From the NCBI RefSeq assembly GCF_047511655.1, contig NC_133390.1, positions 134,717,583-134,781,582 of the forward strand: a stretch of 64,000 bases of DNA. Reading direction: 5' to 3'. Both the position numbers and the translations under genes were made by a program. Positions 1 through 12,284 of the stretch are shown here, piece after piece. The notes under the pieces were generated by a model. The model had not been told where the DNA came from, did not search any database, and saw only the letters and a list, made by a program, of their open reading frames with translations. Position 1 is the stretch's first letter. Every line of letters begins with the position of its first letter. This DNA comes from Castor canadensis (Eukaryota > Chordata > Mammalia > Rodentia > Castoridae).

Positions 1-1959
1 TAGTGTTGAATGGGACCTTCCAAGTATGACTGGAAGCTGTCATTTGATGTCCAAGGATCAAACCTCCCCATTGTATGAGTTCAGCTACTCACCTGTTCTA
101 GAGCTTCTATAAAAATATGTGCTGTGGAAACAACTAGCAAATTGAAGTAACATGCAGATATTTGTTGAATCATAAAATGATTCTTGTTAGCTTTGGGAAA
201 TTTTTGAAAACACAAAAAAAGTGAATAAGAAATAAAACATCAATATTCACATGAACCATCGTACCATTTTCACAAAATTTTTCACATCCTCTTTCACTGT
301 GTATACATATATGGATACATTATTGAGAGCAATGAATACACTCAAAAATAAAAAATATGTTTGTATAAAATCAAATTTAGTATCATAGCATTCGCTCAAG
401 AAATACATAAAATCATGCAAGACATCACAGCTTATCTATAATGTATAAAATAAGAATCACTTAAGAATTCCTTTGATGCAATGGTTGCCTCCAAGTAACT
501 TTGAGTCAGCTATCCCACTGGCCATGAGCAGAATGAATTTTAAAGACAGTGAAAAGCAAGAGCAGAAATGTGACCAGTTGCATACCTCACACAGAGTGCC
601 AGCGGGCTGGAAGGACACCTCTCTTTAATCTTATGTTTGTAGTGTCTATAGCAGTTTCTTTCCCTGCTGATTAGGTGGGAATGAGAGCCAAAGTTGGGTT
701 CAGTAGATGGAGGAGCATCAACCTGACCCCCAATTTCTCCATCTGAGTAATGGTAGGGCAGTGTCTCACCAGCAGCTATAGCTTCTAATGACCCATAACC
801 AGCTATGCTGTATCTTTTGGGAGGGAGACATAGTGTCACCATAGATGACAGATTTCATATCTCATGAATTTTGTGTGCCTCTTTGGCCCTTTCATCCCTT
901 CCTCCCATGTTCAGCAGGACACACATGCTCAGCTCAGCTATTTGAAATATTTCTGACTCGTGAGCCACCTGCTTCTGTACTTAGAGTTCTCTGTCATCCT
1001 TATTTGACTATTTCTCTTATTTTTGAGAGCAGAATTGAACACTTTTGAATCTATGATACATGCATCACAGTAGGAAAATGGCAGCTTTCTGTAGACCATA
1101 CCCTGAGAAATCAGAGCGGAGTGGATGAGGGTTGTTTGTCTCTTTCACCTACTTAGAGGAGCCTCAGCATAAGAGTGCGGAGATGTGAGTAACATTAACA
1201 GTGCCACTGCCAGCTGTGAGGACCTGGATCCTGGGGCCATAGATTTCCATAAACCTGTGAGGCCAGGATAACAAAAGGGAAAGTCATTTGGAATATTCTT
1301 AATATTTTTAAGACTTGGTATTGGTAATAATTATTATTTTTGAATATGGCTTGATAGTATTTAATTTTTTTTAATGAGGCACATTAGACCTCTTTCTTAA
1401 AGAAAAGACTAAACTAATTTTTCCTATAAGTCCCTATCCTAGAGATGGCCTCCTATTTCTGGTGCATCCCCACTGAGCTTATTCAACTTTGGAAAAATAT
1501 ATACAGAGATGAGTAACTGGTACTGTTTTTGTTTTATTTTTAATAGAGAGAACTGCATCTGTACTTCCTCTACATTTGAATCTTATCTTTCAATAATTAA
1601 AGTGGAAAAAGCAAGGGAAATATCAAGCAATTCTTTTTTTTTCTATCATTTTTCATGTTCATTTTCCCAAGTGTGTCGTGATTGGAGTTAAGACAAAAAG
1701 TAAAAGGCCAAGGAATCTTGTTACTCACCAGGATATTTTCAGGTTGATATATAACTGATAATTCAGGAAGCCTTGGAGTAAGAATGATGTTAAACTTGTC
1801 ATCACCCATCTAGGGCCATTGAAAAAAATGAAACTGCTTAAGAACTACAGGATGTTGAGCAGAATCCATTCTGTTCAGAAAGGAGGATGCTGTAGGAGGG
1901 ACTTGCTGATGAGGTGCTAGTGGAGCTGGAGGGCCATAGAAACACACAGCTCTACCATT
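1..1959. other. Unassigned AT-rich DNA, no gene seen
   Basis: I see no gene or recognisable repeat here. The ORFs are at most about 100 aa and have no recognisable motif or splice context. Long AT-rich runs such as 180-450 and 1300-1420 are typical of non-coding mammalian DNA. Confidence 0.6.
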
Positions 1960-1971
1960 AAGATTGTTTCC

Positions 1972-2058
1972 TAGGGTTGGTGGAATGGCTTAAGTAGTAG
2001 AATGCCTGCCTAGCAAGTGTGAGGCCCTGAGTTCAAACCCCAGTACTGCAAAACAAAA
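1972..2058 (+). repeat. tRNA-derived SINE (ID-like, castorimorph-type variant)
   Basis: The element has a tRNA-like head with an A-box region (tggcttaagtagtagaatg), a B-box region (gagttcaaaccccagt) and a short A-rich tail (gcaaaacaaaaat). It is flanked by a target-site duplication: attgtttcc at 1963-1971 and again at 2059-2067. Allowing one mismatch, this extends to 12 bp (1960-1971 and 2056-2067). That is the signature of L1-mediated retroposition. The 'gttcaaaccccagtactgc' variant differs from the more common ID element at 4.9 kb, so two SINE subfamilies are present. Confidence 0.9.
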
Positions 2059-2067
2059 ATTGTTTCC

Positions 2068-4364
2068 AACACTAAGAAGCAGCCATTTTATCCCCTGGCC
2101 ATGTGGTGATGTAAGGTATGCTGGTCTGTGTCAGCTCCCACCACCCTCGCAACTACATGGCCACCCCAACTCAAGCATGGGTCCTGAAGCATCTGTGGAC
2201 CTTAGCAACAAATGATAAATACAATCCTCACGGAAAACACTGAACTTGATTCAGATTCAGTATTGCCATGTTGGCTCTTATTGAAACACTAGCAAAGAAA
2301 AACATTCATATGTCAGACACCACAATTAAATTGTTGGTATTACAGAGGAGGGCTGGATTGGATTTACCTAATTGAGAAAGCATGTGGATTAATTTAGGGA
2401 GGTGGCATAAGTGACATCACAGAACAACCATCATCTGGGCATTGCAGAAGCATGGTTTAGGGATGTTCATTGGTTACTGAGGTTCTTACTGGCTCACGAA
2501 TGTACCCATAGAGGATCGTTACTGTTGTGTGATGGATGGAGTACTGGGAACTGTTTGTACATATAGGCCATGAGGTTGCATCCTCTGAGATAAATTCTGT
2601 CACTCTTGCTTTTCACAATATTAAATCAAGTGCAGCAATTCAAGGGAAGAACTTTCTCTGTGTGATTGTCTTAAAATATAATTGTAGATATTAGAATCCA
2701 AGGATCCATCTTTTTAAAGTGTTCTGCTATTCAGTGGCATCATTCCTTGTATCCCTAGACCCACTAAGAATGTGGGCCTTAATCTAGAAGATGCATGTTG
2801 CAGACTGGGTTCCCCCAGAAGCAAACCCTGAGATGGGGATGCAGATACAAAAGGTTTATTTGAAGATTGTTCCAGGGAGCACCAGGAAGGGGAATGGGAA
2901 AAGAACAGGGAGAAAAGGCCCATCAGCAGCCCATTGTGACTGTGGGCACCTGGGCTCAGTACCCACGAGGAAGATGGTATAGGACACAAGTGGTCTCACT
3001 GAGGGGCAAAGAGACTAGGGTTTTTAGCCATCAGATTCTGCCCTTTTTTGCCCGAGACCACACCAGTGCCTTCTGCATTGATATCTGTGTTCTATGTCCT
3101 TATGTGGAATGAACTAAGGCAGGACAAAAGTAACTTTTGTTATTACTCTGCCTCTGTTTTGGTAGCTCCATATAGTAAGTCCTGCACTGTGGGCTTATTT
3201 GGGGCTACATTAATAGTTCTAGTGTTTCAAGATCCCCCTTTCCTTGCTAGTGGGAAAAACAGAAAATATAATCAAAGACAGATTCAAAGCTTTTAATGAT
3301 TTCCCTGCACCAAAGAAAGAAATTCAAACCAGAAAGATGGCTGATCCAACATGGATAGATATCCATTTGCTTTTTTAAAGTCTGAAGTCAATTGCACAGA
3401 CAAAGGATACAGAGCAGGGGCAGGAGAGGATCTTTGGACTTGAGCAGACCCACAGCTTCACAGCGGAGAGGGGGTGATCCTACCCAGAGAAAGGAATGGT
3501 CCACATGGGTTTATCTTGGTCAGGCACAATCAAGTCAGGGGTAGAGAGGAGCAGCTTTTGAGAAACAAGATGACAACATAATCCAGGGAGAAATCTAAGA
3601 AGCAGTTCATATAAACAATGACCTAAGAAGCAGGAAATCTCTTTCTCAGAAAAGATAATCTTCAGAGGAGTTATAAAAATTCAGTTATTGGAAAGGCCGG
3701 CATGTACCAAGGGGTGTCGTGGCCTCTGGCCAGCTTCAGATGGCAAGGCACAGACAGACCAGGAAATGCTGAAGTTTGTTGTAGCATGACTGGTCTCTAA
3801 GTCCCAGAGCACCTGATGAGCAAGGAGGTCCTAAAATTTTAAAGTTCCTGATCTGTCCCTGCTGCAAACCAGTGGGTATTTGGACTTGGGAGCTTGTGAC
3901 AGTTCTTTACCATCTTTTCTGTTTGTTTTGTTTCATGGAAGGCAGCCAATGTAGGGGAAATGAATGGCAATCTTTGCAGGTAGCTACTGCCTTTTTCTGG
4001 GATAAATATTCCCTGGTATTACTCTTTCACATTCAATGTCAGTATTCCCAGAGGAATGGGAACAGTTATTACGTGTTCCATCACTTGCCAATCATGAATG
4101 ATCAAGATGGCAGGAGGTGATCACTCCATGGATCCAGCTTGCCTGCAACAAGCCTGTCTGGTTTTTACTGGTGTTGGCCACAGGGGCTCCTTTCAAATTC
4201 CCTTTTGGACACCACTTGTAAAGGTCTGATCATGTCTCTTTCCCAGGTCCCAGGGAGTTCTAGCATGGCCACTTTGATGGGAAATAACTGGGAAGTCGTG
4301 TCTCAGCTTTGCATCTGGCAAAGAAAAGATTGCAACCATTTCACATATATTCAGAAGCTTTGGA
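2068..4364. other. Unassigned; possible old interspersed repeat at about 2790-3300
   Basis: There is no credible gene. The block from about 2790 (gactgggttcccccagaagc ... gtttatttgaagattgttcc) has the look of a mammalian interspersed repeat, but I cannot name the family. The stretch 3300-4360 contains ORFs up to about 80 aa and nothing I recognise. A short match to 18.2 kb (ggggtgatc...acccag) occurs at 3470-3490. Confidence 0.4.
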
Positions 4365-4693
4365 AGGCAACAATCCTCCTTGGAAGTCCCGTGGGTAACA
4401 ATGCCAATGGCCAGCAGAGCTCAGAGAACACAGCATGTTGTGGCAGGCCTGTATCTAGGGAAGAAACTTGATTGGGGCGCTTTGGATTTAGTTGGTCTTG
4501 AATCATGTGATTTTTTAATGTTCAGGGAGTGGAGACCGAGGACAAGATGAATGTTAAAGAGAAATCAGAGAGGCATGGTGTTGGCCTTTGAGGATGAGGA
4601 GTGGTAGTGTTTAAAGGTTGGGTGGGAAGAGAATATTCTAGGCCTCACTTTGCAGAATCTGTGAGAGACTCAGAGGCAAGAGAAAACATGAAG
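4365..4693 (+). repeat. Inverted repeat pair, copy A (family unknown)
   Basis: About 330 bp here match the reverse complement of 6471-6803 at roughly 80-85% identity by eye. Shared landmarks in order are aggcaacaatcctccttgg, gggtaacaatgccaatgg, ctagggaagaaactt, gtgattttttaatgt, gaggagtggtagt and gagaatattctaggcctcac. Similarity stops abruptly at both ends. The pair could be two copies of an unrecognised LTR or other repeat in opposite orientation, or an old inverted segmental duplication. Confidence 0.75.
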
Positions 4694-4896
4694 AGAAGGA
4701 CAATTGTACAAAAGGAGATAATAGGAGTACAGTGTCCAGATGGTGGGGGTCTCAGGGACCCTCCAAGGAGTCAGATGGTGGGGACGTGAAGACATTATGA
4801 TGCTCTCTGATGCTCAGGCTTGAAGAGCTTGGTTATGTCTTCCCAACATGCTTTGTCAACAGAGAGAGAGAATTTTAACTTAAGAGTCAAGGATGA

Positions 4897-4968
4897 GGGG
4901 CTAGAGATGTAGCTCAGTGGTAGAGAGCTTGCCTAGCAAACTTGATCCCCAGCACTGCCAAAAAAAAA
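4897..4968 (+). repeat. ID-type tRNA-derived SINE
   Basis: Classic rodent ID element: ggggctagagatgtagctca, then a 'gtggtagagagcttgcctagc' region, a B-box-like cttgatccccagcactgcc and an A9 tail. About 10 bases usually found before the B box are missing (cctagcaaacttgatcc), so this copy carries a small internal deletion. No convincing target-site duplication is visible. Confidence 0.88.
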
Positions 4969-5008
4969 TCAAGATTTTTTTATGATATATCAAGATCTGT
5001 AGACTGTG

Positions 5009-5090
5009 CATATATGTGTATGTATGTGTGTGCATATGTGCATGTGTGTATATATGCATGTATGTGGGTATATATGTACATGTGTATGCT
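5009..5090. repeat. Imperfect TG/TA-rich microsatellite
   Basis: An interrupted (TG)/(TATG)/(CATG) tract, for example tatgtgtatgtatgtgtgtg and atatatgcatgtatgtgg. It lies just downstream of the ID SINE. The 65-aa ORF across it, rich in M, Y and C, is an artefact of the repeat. Confidence 0.85.
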
Positions 5091-6470
5091 GGAGTCAGCA
5101 GAGAATAAGAACACCCTTGGAATAGAAGTCAAAAACTAGATTGAAGGTCAGGAGAGAGTACATCAATGCATCCTGTTACAATTCCTCCTGTCCCTGTAAA
5201 AACTTTTGCCTCCACAAAAAAAACTGTAATCTCCAAGAGGCTTCATTAAAAAGGCAGATCTGCCTCCAAAGTGCAGTGACCTACATTGTTGTTGAGACCT
5301 GACCTCTGAAGACTGGTGCACACGTGTTCTGCTATGCTGTCACTCACTAGACTAGAACAGCTGGCAAGCATTGGACTACATTGCCATCAATATGTAACCA
5401 AAGAGGTACTCTGATACCTGCTCTTGGATATGATCAATAATATTCAGAACTTCTAAGTTTTGTGTATGTCACAAACCTTATGTTCAGACAAATTCTGGCT
5501 GATAATTACTTTTGTTGCCAATTATCTATTTCTAGCCCTCATGAATTTCCACAAAGGTAATGAAAGCCTTGGTGGGGCTATCAAATTCCAGGACAGGTCT
5601 ACACTGGACAGTTCATAAGGTCCTTGGCACCTGCTCAGAGGACTCACTCCTGACTCTCTGAGCCCCAGCAGCCTGCTGCTTTTGTGGGCATTCTCCTCTA
5701 GTTGAAAACTTTCACATGTAAATCTACTTTAAATAGTTGTATGGTTTATTAACGTGGAAATATTAAGCTTTAAATATATCATATTCTTTCCTATAACTTC
5801 CCTTATAATTGATGGATTAAGACCATTTAATGACAATGGTCACTTCTTGTCTTGTGGGCTTTTTCTTCCTTGTTGGAAGTGATCAAACTTCCAGGGAAAG
5901 CTCTGCTTTAATGGTGTTATAAAGTCAATAAAATAGCAATACTCTTCTGAAAACCTATAGAAACCTCTAGGTGTTTTTGAGTTTCCTACAATTGGTGATT
6001 TGAGGCCATTGTTGAAGGTGGGTGTAGTTTCAAGGTCAAGCATCTCTCTATGCTGGGACCTTGTGTGCCCACTATATTAACAGATTTTAGGGGACTTAAC
6101 ACAGTCAAAGGACAACTATAAACTGTTCTCTCCAGGGGACCAAATATCCAAAGGACCTTGCATCTACACTTCTGGTACTGCTGGAAATAATTGCCTCATC
6201 TAAATAAACAAATGCTGCTATATATTTCACATCCTCATTGACCTTTTCCTTTACCTCAAGGCCTCTTTGTAAATTGACAAAACCCAACAGGGAAATGAAG
6301 GCCATTTGTGCCTCTGCTCTCACCAGCCAAGGACACTCCTCAAGTTTACTTAAAGCTACTACTTCTTAGCAACCAGTCAAAGATATCCTGAAGTAAAGTT
6401 AAAATGTACTGATTAGCTTTAGCACTTTTATGGATTCACATTTATGGCTATATTCCTTTTGGACCATGAC
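5091..6470. other. Unassigned spacer between the inverted copies
   Basis: No known repeat or gene is recognised. Two short minus-strand ORFs (72 aa at 6105-6323 and 67 aa at 5840-6043) lie close together in different frames with stops between them. I cannot match either to a family, so they are not called as genes. The spacer holds no visible similarity between its two halves. Confidence 0.45.
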
Positions 6471-6803
6471 CTTCATGTCTTCTCTTGCCTCTGTGTCTCT
6501 CACAAACAGATCCCCCAAAGTGAGGCCTAGAATATTCTCCTCCCACCCAACCTTTTAAATACTACCACTCCTTATCCTCAAAGCCCAACACCATGCAGCT
6601 TGTTTCCTGTTAACATTCCACCTTGTCTTCACTCCCTTCTCCCCACACATTAAAAAATCACTTGGCCCAAGACCAAGGAAATCTGAAGTGCCCTAACCAA
6701 GTTTCTTCCCTAGACACAGATCTGCCACAATGTGCTATGTTCTCTGAGCTCTCCTGACCATTGGCATTGTTACCCACATAACTCCCAAGGAGGATTGTTG
6801 CCT
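6471..6803 (-). repeat. Inverted repeat pair, copy B (family unknown)
   Basis: This is the reverse-complement partner of 4365-4693. On the minus strand it starts aggcaacaatcctccttggg and ends gagaagacatgaag. It has small indels relative to copy A, for example an extra tttg in ggatctgtttgtgagagac. Roughly 80-85% identity puts the copies at an old age compared with most L1 copies here. Confidence 0.75.
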
Positions 6804-8169
6804 TCTGAGGCCACTGAGTATACGTGGTAGGATTCACAGGGCTGTTGGATTAGATATCATGCTTTTAATTAGCCTCTTTTCTATGTGTTCATGCAAATCT
6901 GTCATTTTAGGTACTGAGCTCCTCTTATACTTTTCTGGAAAAGGTCAATGTCACTCTCCTCTGTCCTGCATTGCTCAGTCTGAAGACAACTTAGGTACTA
7001 TTCCTGGAGATTCCTTTTCCATTATCATTACTGAGGAATCATGAAAACAAAATTCTTGGACTGTGGAGAAGAAAGGATGTTTCATATGTACTATTCCTGA
7101 AGAGAAATTAAGTGTGTACTTCTGCTGTCTCTCTTTCTGTCAGGTCTGCATAGGCAAATATAAAGAGTAGCTAGACATCCATGTCTATGTGCTACAGATC
7201 ATGCAGAGCTCCCACTTTTAGATGATCTTGTGAGACAAACACAAGCTGTCCATCCAAGACTTTGAGTCTTCTCATTTATTCACCTCCTTATTCCGTAGAG
7301 TTTCCATTGTGCCTTCATCCCTTTCTCTGCCCTTTAAGCAGAGGCTGTTTGTGCTCCATCATATCCCCTGCATGCTCTTATCCATGCATATTGATGCTAT
7401 AAGCTTTCTCTGGCCAAGGAATCATGGTCAGTCTATGTGTTGGGAAGGATGAAAGCCCCCAAGAAGAGGCTTCATTCAATGATAAGTGGGAGTTGGTGAC
7501 CTTCAGATGGGATGATATTCTATCCATTCTCCCAGAAGTCTCCACTGGACAAAGCCCATGGGGTAACCAGCTCACTAATACACACCATATTGTCTGCCCA
7601 CCTCCTAACAGTGCTTTCTGGAATCACCACCCACAAGACCTCCCACATTCAAATCTTTGTTCCAGGATCAACCTCTGGGGGAACCAACCTAAGACAATAA
7701 CAGAGAAGATGGAAGGTTCTTTAATCAGTGCTAACATGCTCTGATTTCCATTTCTGTGCCTGCCCCAGGTGCTCTCTTCCTCCTGTCATCCCCCACTCTC
7801 CCACAGAAGCAACCACACAGACAAAGTTCTGGGTGGTTTTTCTCCTTCAGTCAAATAGACCCAGTCTGTCCCATCTCTACTGCAAGTAGCAGCTAAGCTT
7901 TCTGCCATTAATTGATAGGAGCACACCTGTTACTTGTGAATTATTGGCTAGTACCTGGAGTTCCAAACCCCTCTATTTTCTCAGCCATTTCACCTGATTC
8001 TGGTGGGCAGTTTGACATGAACCTGCAGTGAGGAGGCTCAGGGAAAAAATTCAGGTCCCCTGATGATTGCCTACTTTCTTTTTGGGAGGCAGCCTTTAAG
8101 ATAAGCATGTTTTTTTTTCTTCACAATAATAGATCTCTACTTTGGGATTTCTGAGTTCCTGTTTTAACT
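6804..8169. other. Unassigned DNA, no gene seen
   Basis: The only notable ORF is 106 aa (7424-7744, plus) and has no recognisable motif. No repeat family is recognised. Confidence 0.5.
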
Positions 8170-8650
8170 GTCATTCTTTTTTTATTGTGAACTCTTTTTT
8201 TCTGATTTTTGTAAGCATATATGAGTTGTACAGGGGATACATTTTGATACTTACATATGTGCTGACAATATATCTTAGATTTACCCCTTCCATCATTCTC
8301 CCTTCTCCCCTTCCCCTTCTTAGAAAGATATTAACAGGCTTCATTCTTTTATTTTTACATTTGAATGCAAAATGCATCCACCATCTTAACCCTATTTACC
8401 CTTTCCTTATGCCCATCTCTTCCCACTAGTACTCATCCCTAGGAAAGACCTTTTTAACCCTCCTGGCATTCATTTTTAAGTGTATATTAATAGTCCCAAG
8501 GGAGTTTCACCTTGGCACTTCAGACCTGTATATATTATGCTTTAGTCAAATTAACCCCCCATTACTTACTCCTACCACTATGCTCCCCCAATATTCAGTA
8601 GCTTATGGTGACTTATAATACCTTATATTCATATATGGATAAGTCATTTC
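8170..8650 (-). mobile_element. LINE-1 3' UTR fragment, antisense
   Basis: Read on the minus strand, this matches the 3' region of the L1 at 19984-21032. Both share taatggg(a/g)ggttaatttga, a 'gcatgatatatgcaggcctgaag'-type segment and the following ccaaggtgaa. It therefore belongs to the same rodent L1 lineage. The fragment is 5'-truncated and contains no ORF2. Confidence 0.75.
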
Positions 8651-9569
8651 AATATTTTTCATTCTCTATTGTTCTTAAAGAGATTTGTAGTAGGCAGAAT
8701 AATGCCTTTCCTCCAAAATTTCCATGGCAAATAACATTTCAGTCTCCCTTTTATTCTCAGCATTTCATTTTAATTTCAATGGACTTGGTTGCTTCATCTA
8801 AAATTCCATTCAGCTCCAAACTAAACATGACTCAAGGTTTTAATTCTGTCTTGCTGATATATGCCATCGTCTCTGAGTCCTGACCACAGTTGGTAGCTAC
8901 CCCCTGCAGGGTGAGATGTGCACCCTGTACACATTCACTACCCTACTAGAAATCCTGGCAAGGTGACCCATTTCAAGTTGCTTCAGATAAGACTTCCTTT
9001 AAAGTAAACTTTGTATAAAACTTTTTGTATAAAAACTTTTTGGCATTGGAAGGAAAGAGTCACTCATTGAAGGGTGGCAAGTGTTCTGCTTTGGGTGTTC
9101 CAATCCTGTATTTCAAATCCTTCATCTTTCTTACACATTCCTAGTATGGGGGAAGGAAACCACAGTTCCAAACCTATATATCCAAGCTCTGTCTGCAAGA
9201 CAGAAGGAACATGGAAGGAAGAGTGACAGAAAGAAGTTCTAAAAATGAACTTCAGCCTTGTGGCCAGAAACAGAAACAGAAATGCTGATTTTCTTCTTTG
9301 CTTTGGTATGCTTATATTTAGAACATCATCAGAGACAAGTCATATTGATGGAATATATCTTTGACATGATGTACTAGAATAGCACTTCAGCTCTGTGGTT
9401 ACCTACAAACACACAACTCCTGTCTAGCCATGAGAAAAACATCAGACAAACCCAAACTGAGGCTACCAAATGCCTGATCAGTACTCTATGTCAAGATCAA
9501 CATGAACAAGGAAAGTCTAACAAACTGATACAGAACAGAGGAGGCAAAGGGGAGAGGATTACTAAATGT
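8651..9569. other. Unassigned DNA
   Basis: No gene or nameable repeat is visible. A short direct repeat (cttttt(g)gtataaa) occurs around 9010-9035. Confidence 0.5.
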
Positions 9570-9772
9570 AGCATGGTTTCCTGAATGTGGTCCTGGGACA
9601 ACAAAGGGACATTAGAGGAAAACTAATGACATTTGAATAAAGGATATACTATAGTTACGAATAATGCCTTGATATCGGTTCATTAGTTATGACAATATAT
9701 GGAATATATTGGAACACTCTATAATCTTTGCAACATTCCTGTAAATCTGAAACTATTTTAAAATAAAGAGGG
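9570..9772 (+). mobile_element. Old L1M-type LINE 3' end
   Basis: The end carries the typical L1M terminal string: ctttgcaacattcctgtaaa, then tctgaaactattttaaaataaag and an A-rich tail. Upstream, ctgggacaacaaagggacat and gaggaaaactaatgacattt also fit the old L1M 3' UTR. It is 3'-end only, with no ORF. Confidence 0.82.
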
Positions 9773-10739
9773 AAAAAAACACTCTTTTTGTTAGAGCATA
9801 TGTACAGAGGTAAGGATCTGTATTAAAAATGTTATCATGCATGCCTATGAAGAAAGGGGATGGTTAATGCCTAGAGGAATGTGGTGCAAAATAATAAATG
9901 GATGACTGAATCAACCAATGGAAGCAAGAAGAGGGCATTGCATGAACCAAAGATTGCATTGCATGATTGAACTGAGCACTTGGTCAACTCAACTCTTTGT
10001 ACCAAGGAATGGGACTTTTAGGTAAGGGGGTAAGAGGTGTTTAAGGACTTTCACACAGCCTCTTTCCTATTCAGTAGTGATAATTCCTTCTTTTGTACTG
10101 TCTTGAACTTAGAGACATAAATAAGAAAGATTGGTGTCAGCCTTGAGTTCTCTTGTACCACTAGAGCCACAGTGCAGGAAGAACTGCTAACCACTTTCTA
10201 TGACTATAACTAGATATTCCCACTTCACATACTGCTGATAGCTGTAGCCGCTCAAAGGGCACTCAGAGTGTGGAGGAATGAGTAGAATGGTAGGAGAACA
10301 GTGTTAAATCTAGAAAAGCATCCATGCAAGAAACTGTCCATACTGCACCCAGGAGAAAGCAGTAACAGGTGGACAGTTCAAATTCATCGCCCAGACTCTG
10401 AGAAGCATATTGACTTGTACAGTAAGTCACATTTTCTGTGGGCTTAGAGTTAGAAAGCACATATGCTCTTGCATAAATGATGCTTATTTATTTTCTATTA
10501 CATTTGTTTGATGGGAATTGGCCCCCCAATGAGTTGGTCTCTCATTCTTATTCCACTTCAACTTAACCTCAGTTTGTAGTTGTTTCATTTTTGCAATTTA
10601 TGAAAGAAATGACCCTAAAAACACAGGTTTGTGTAATAGGGTTTTATTTCAAAATTTAAAAATAAATAACATTATGTTAAAAACAAGTTCTCAACTGAAG
10701 CTCTTTGAAAAGATAGGGTAATTAAAAATTTAAGTCTCT
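9773..10739. other. Unassigned DNA
   Basis: The sequence is AT-rich. A 65-aa minus-strand ORF at 10263-10460 has no recognisable feature. No repeat is named with confidence. Confidence 0.5.
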
Positions 10740-11035
10740 TTTATAAAACAGTTTTCAGATTACAAAAAATTGCACAGAAAGTATGAAGAGTTCTTACGGA
10801 CCTGCTCTCTAGCCTGCACTTTCTGCAATAATTAACATTTTGCATAAGTGTGGTATATTCTTGTTGCAACTGATGAGCCAATTTTGATACATTATTATTA
10901 ACTAAGGTCCATAGTTTACATCAGGGTTCACTCTTTGTGTTGTTCTATGGGTTTTGCAATAGCATATGTCAACCATGACAGTATTGTGCTTAGTTGTTTT
11001 ACTTCCCTGTACTCCTTCTGTTTACTTTTTCTACT
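10740..11035 (-). mobile_element. Old L1M-type LINE 3' UTR, antisense
   Basis: The stretch ttattaactaaggtccatag followed by tttacatcagggttcactct and ctatgggttttgcaatagc is the complement of a common L1M 3' UTR, divergent and with small deletions. No coding part is left. Confidence 0.72.
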
Positions 11036-11159
11036 ATCTCTTTAAACTCCTGGAAAATTAACTTTTTAGGAAATATACTTTTATTAGAGAAATTTTTATT
11101 AGGTATTTCTAAAACCTATAATTTCCAGTATTTCTTCCATACTATGAGGCACTTGGAAT

Positions 11160-11930
11160 AGATGAAATAAAGTATGTATAAGATTTACATGTAGAAATCC
11201 ACAAAAAGCTAAATAAATGAAGAACAAGAAATCTCACTCCTACTAGAATATGAGTTCATCCTAAACTGATATGCAGATTTGGTGCAATCTCATTCATACT
11301 TCCTGAATAGTGCTCCATGGCTATTAACAAACATATTCTAAAGTGTATATAGAAAGGAAAAAGATTCTAAATAGCAAACATGATACTGAAGAATAACAAA
11401 ATGAGAAAGCTGATTTCAAGATTTTCTGTAAGGCTATAATGGTCAAGACAGTGTGGCACTGGTGAAAGAACAGGTAAACAGATCAACAGAACAGAACAAA
11501 GAAGACAGAAATACGCCCACACAAATATAGTCAACTGATCTTTGCAAGGAACAAAGGCAAGCCGACAAAGAAAAACTAATTTTTCAAGCAAAGGGTATCA
11601 GAATAACTGAGCATCCACATGCAAAAAAAAAAAAACTTTACATAGACCTTATGGACAGCCTACGTAATATAAAACTCCAACTATATGACATTCAGAAAAG
11701 GCAAAACCATAGAGATAGGAAAAAGATTAGTGGTTTCTGGGCATTTCAGGGGAGGGAAAGAAGAGAGAAGGGGATAAATAGATTGAGCAAAGAAGATTTT
11801 TAAGGTAGTGAAAATATGCTATATGATAAGTAATGATGGATACATGACATTATGTGTTTGTCAACACCCACAGAACTGTGTAACACAAAGTGTGAATCCA
11901 AAGGTAAGCAAGCAGATGACTTAACTTAAA
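11160..11930 (+). mobile_element. Old L1M fragment: ORF2 C-terminal part joined to 3' UTR
   Basis: The sense strand carries degenerate ORF2 text: gatttcaagattttctgtaa, ggctataatggtcaagacag, tgtggcactggtgaaagaac, atagtcaactgatctttgca. It then jumps to 3' UTR-like text (ttagtggtttctgggcattt and catgacattatgtgtttgtc). The middle of ORF2 is deleted and stops occur in all frames, so it is a dead copy. Confidence 0.78.
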
Positions 11931-12024
11931 AATAGTGTATCAGTTTGACTCATAGATGGTCATAATTATAACATACTATTGCAAGATGATAAAAATAGGG
12001 GAAACTGTGGGAGGGGGAGGGAGC

Positions 12025-12250
12025 CTGTGGAAATATACTAGAAGTCCTAGCTGATACAGTAAGTCAAGAAAATTAAAAGAAAAGCATTCAGATTGGGAAA
12101 GAAGAATAAAAATAGGTTTGTCCACAGATGGAATGCTCATGATGGTCTCTGCAGAAAATTCGGAGGAATCATAAAACAAACAAACAAACAAACAAAGCTC
12201 CTAGAACTGAGTACAGCAAGGTCTCCAGATACAAGGTCAACATTAAGTGA
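12025..12250 (+). mobile_element. Degenerate L1 ORF2 reverse-transcriptase fragment
   Basis: The text aaatatactagaagtcctag, then a degenerate 'cagattgggaaagaagaataa' stretch and cagatggaatgctcatgatg, follows the ORF2 segment around the catalytic F/YADD motif. The motif codons themselves are mutated here. The (AAAC) run at 12175-12198 interrupts the match. Non-functional. Confidence 0.6.
12175..12198. repeat. (AAAC)n microsatellite
   Basis: Five to six units of aaac (aaacaaacaaacaaacaaac), located inside the degenerate L1 fragment. Confidence 0.85.
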
Positions 12251-12284
12251 TGAATTCTCTTCATGTTTGGTATTCTGACAAAGG

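Noticed and set aside
4897..4968. ID SINE as a tRNA gene
   Set aside because: It is tRNA-derived, but lacks a cloverleaf-capable 3' half and has an A-tail. It is a SINE, not a tRNA gene.
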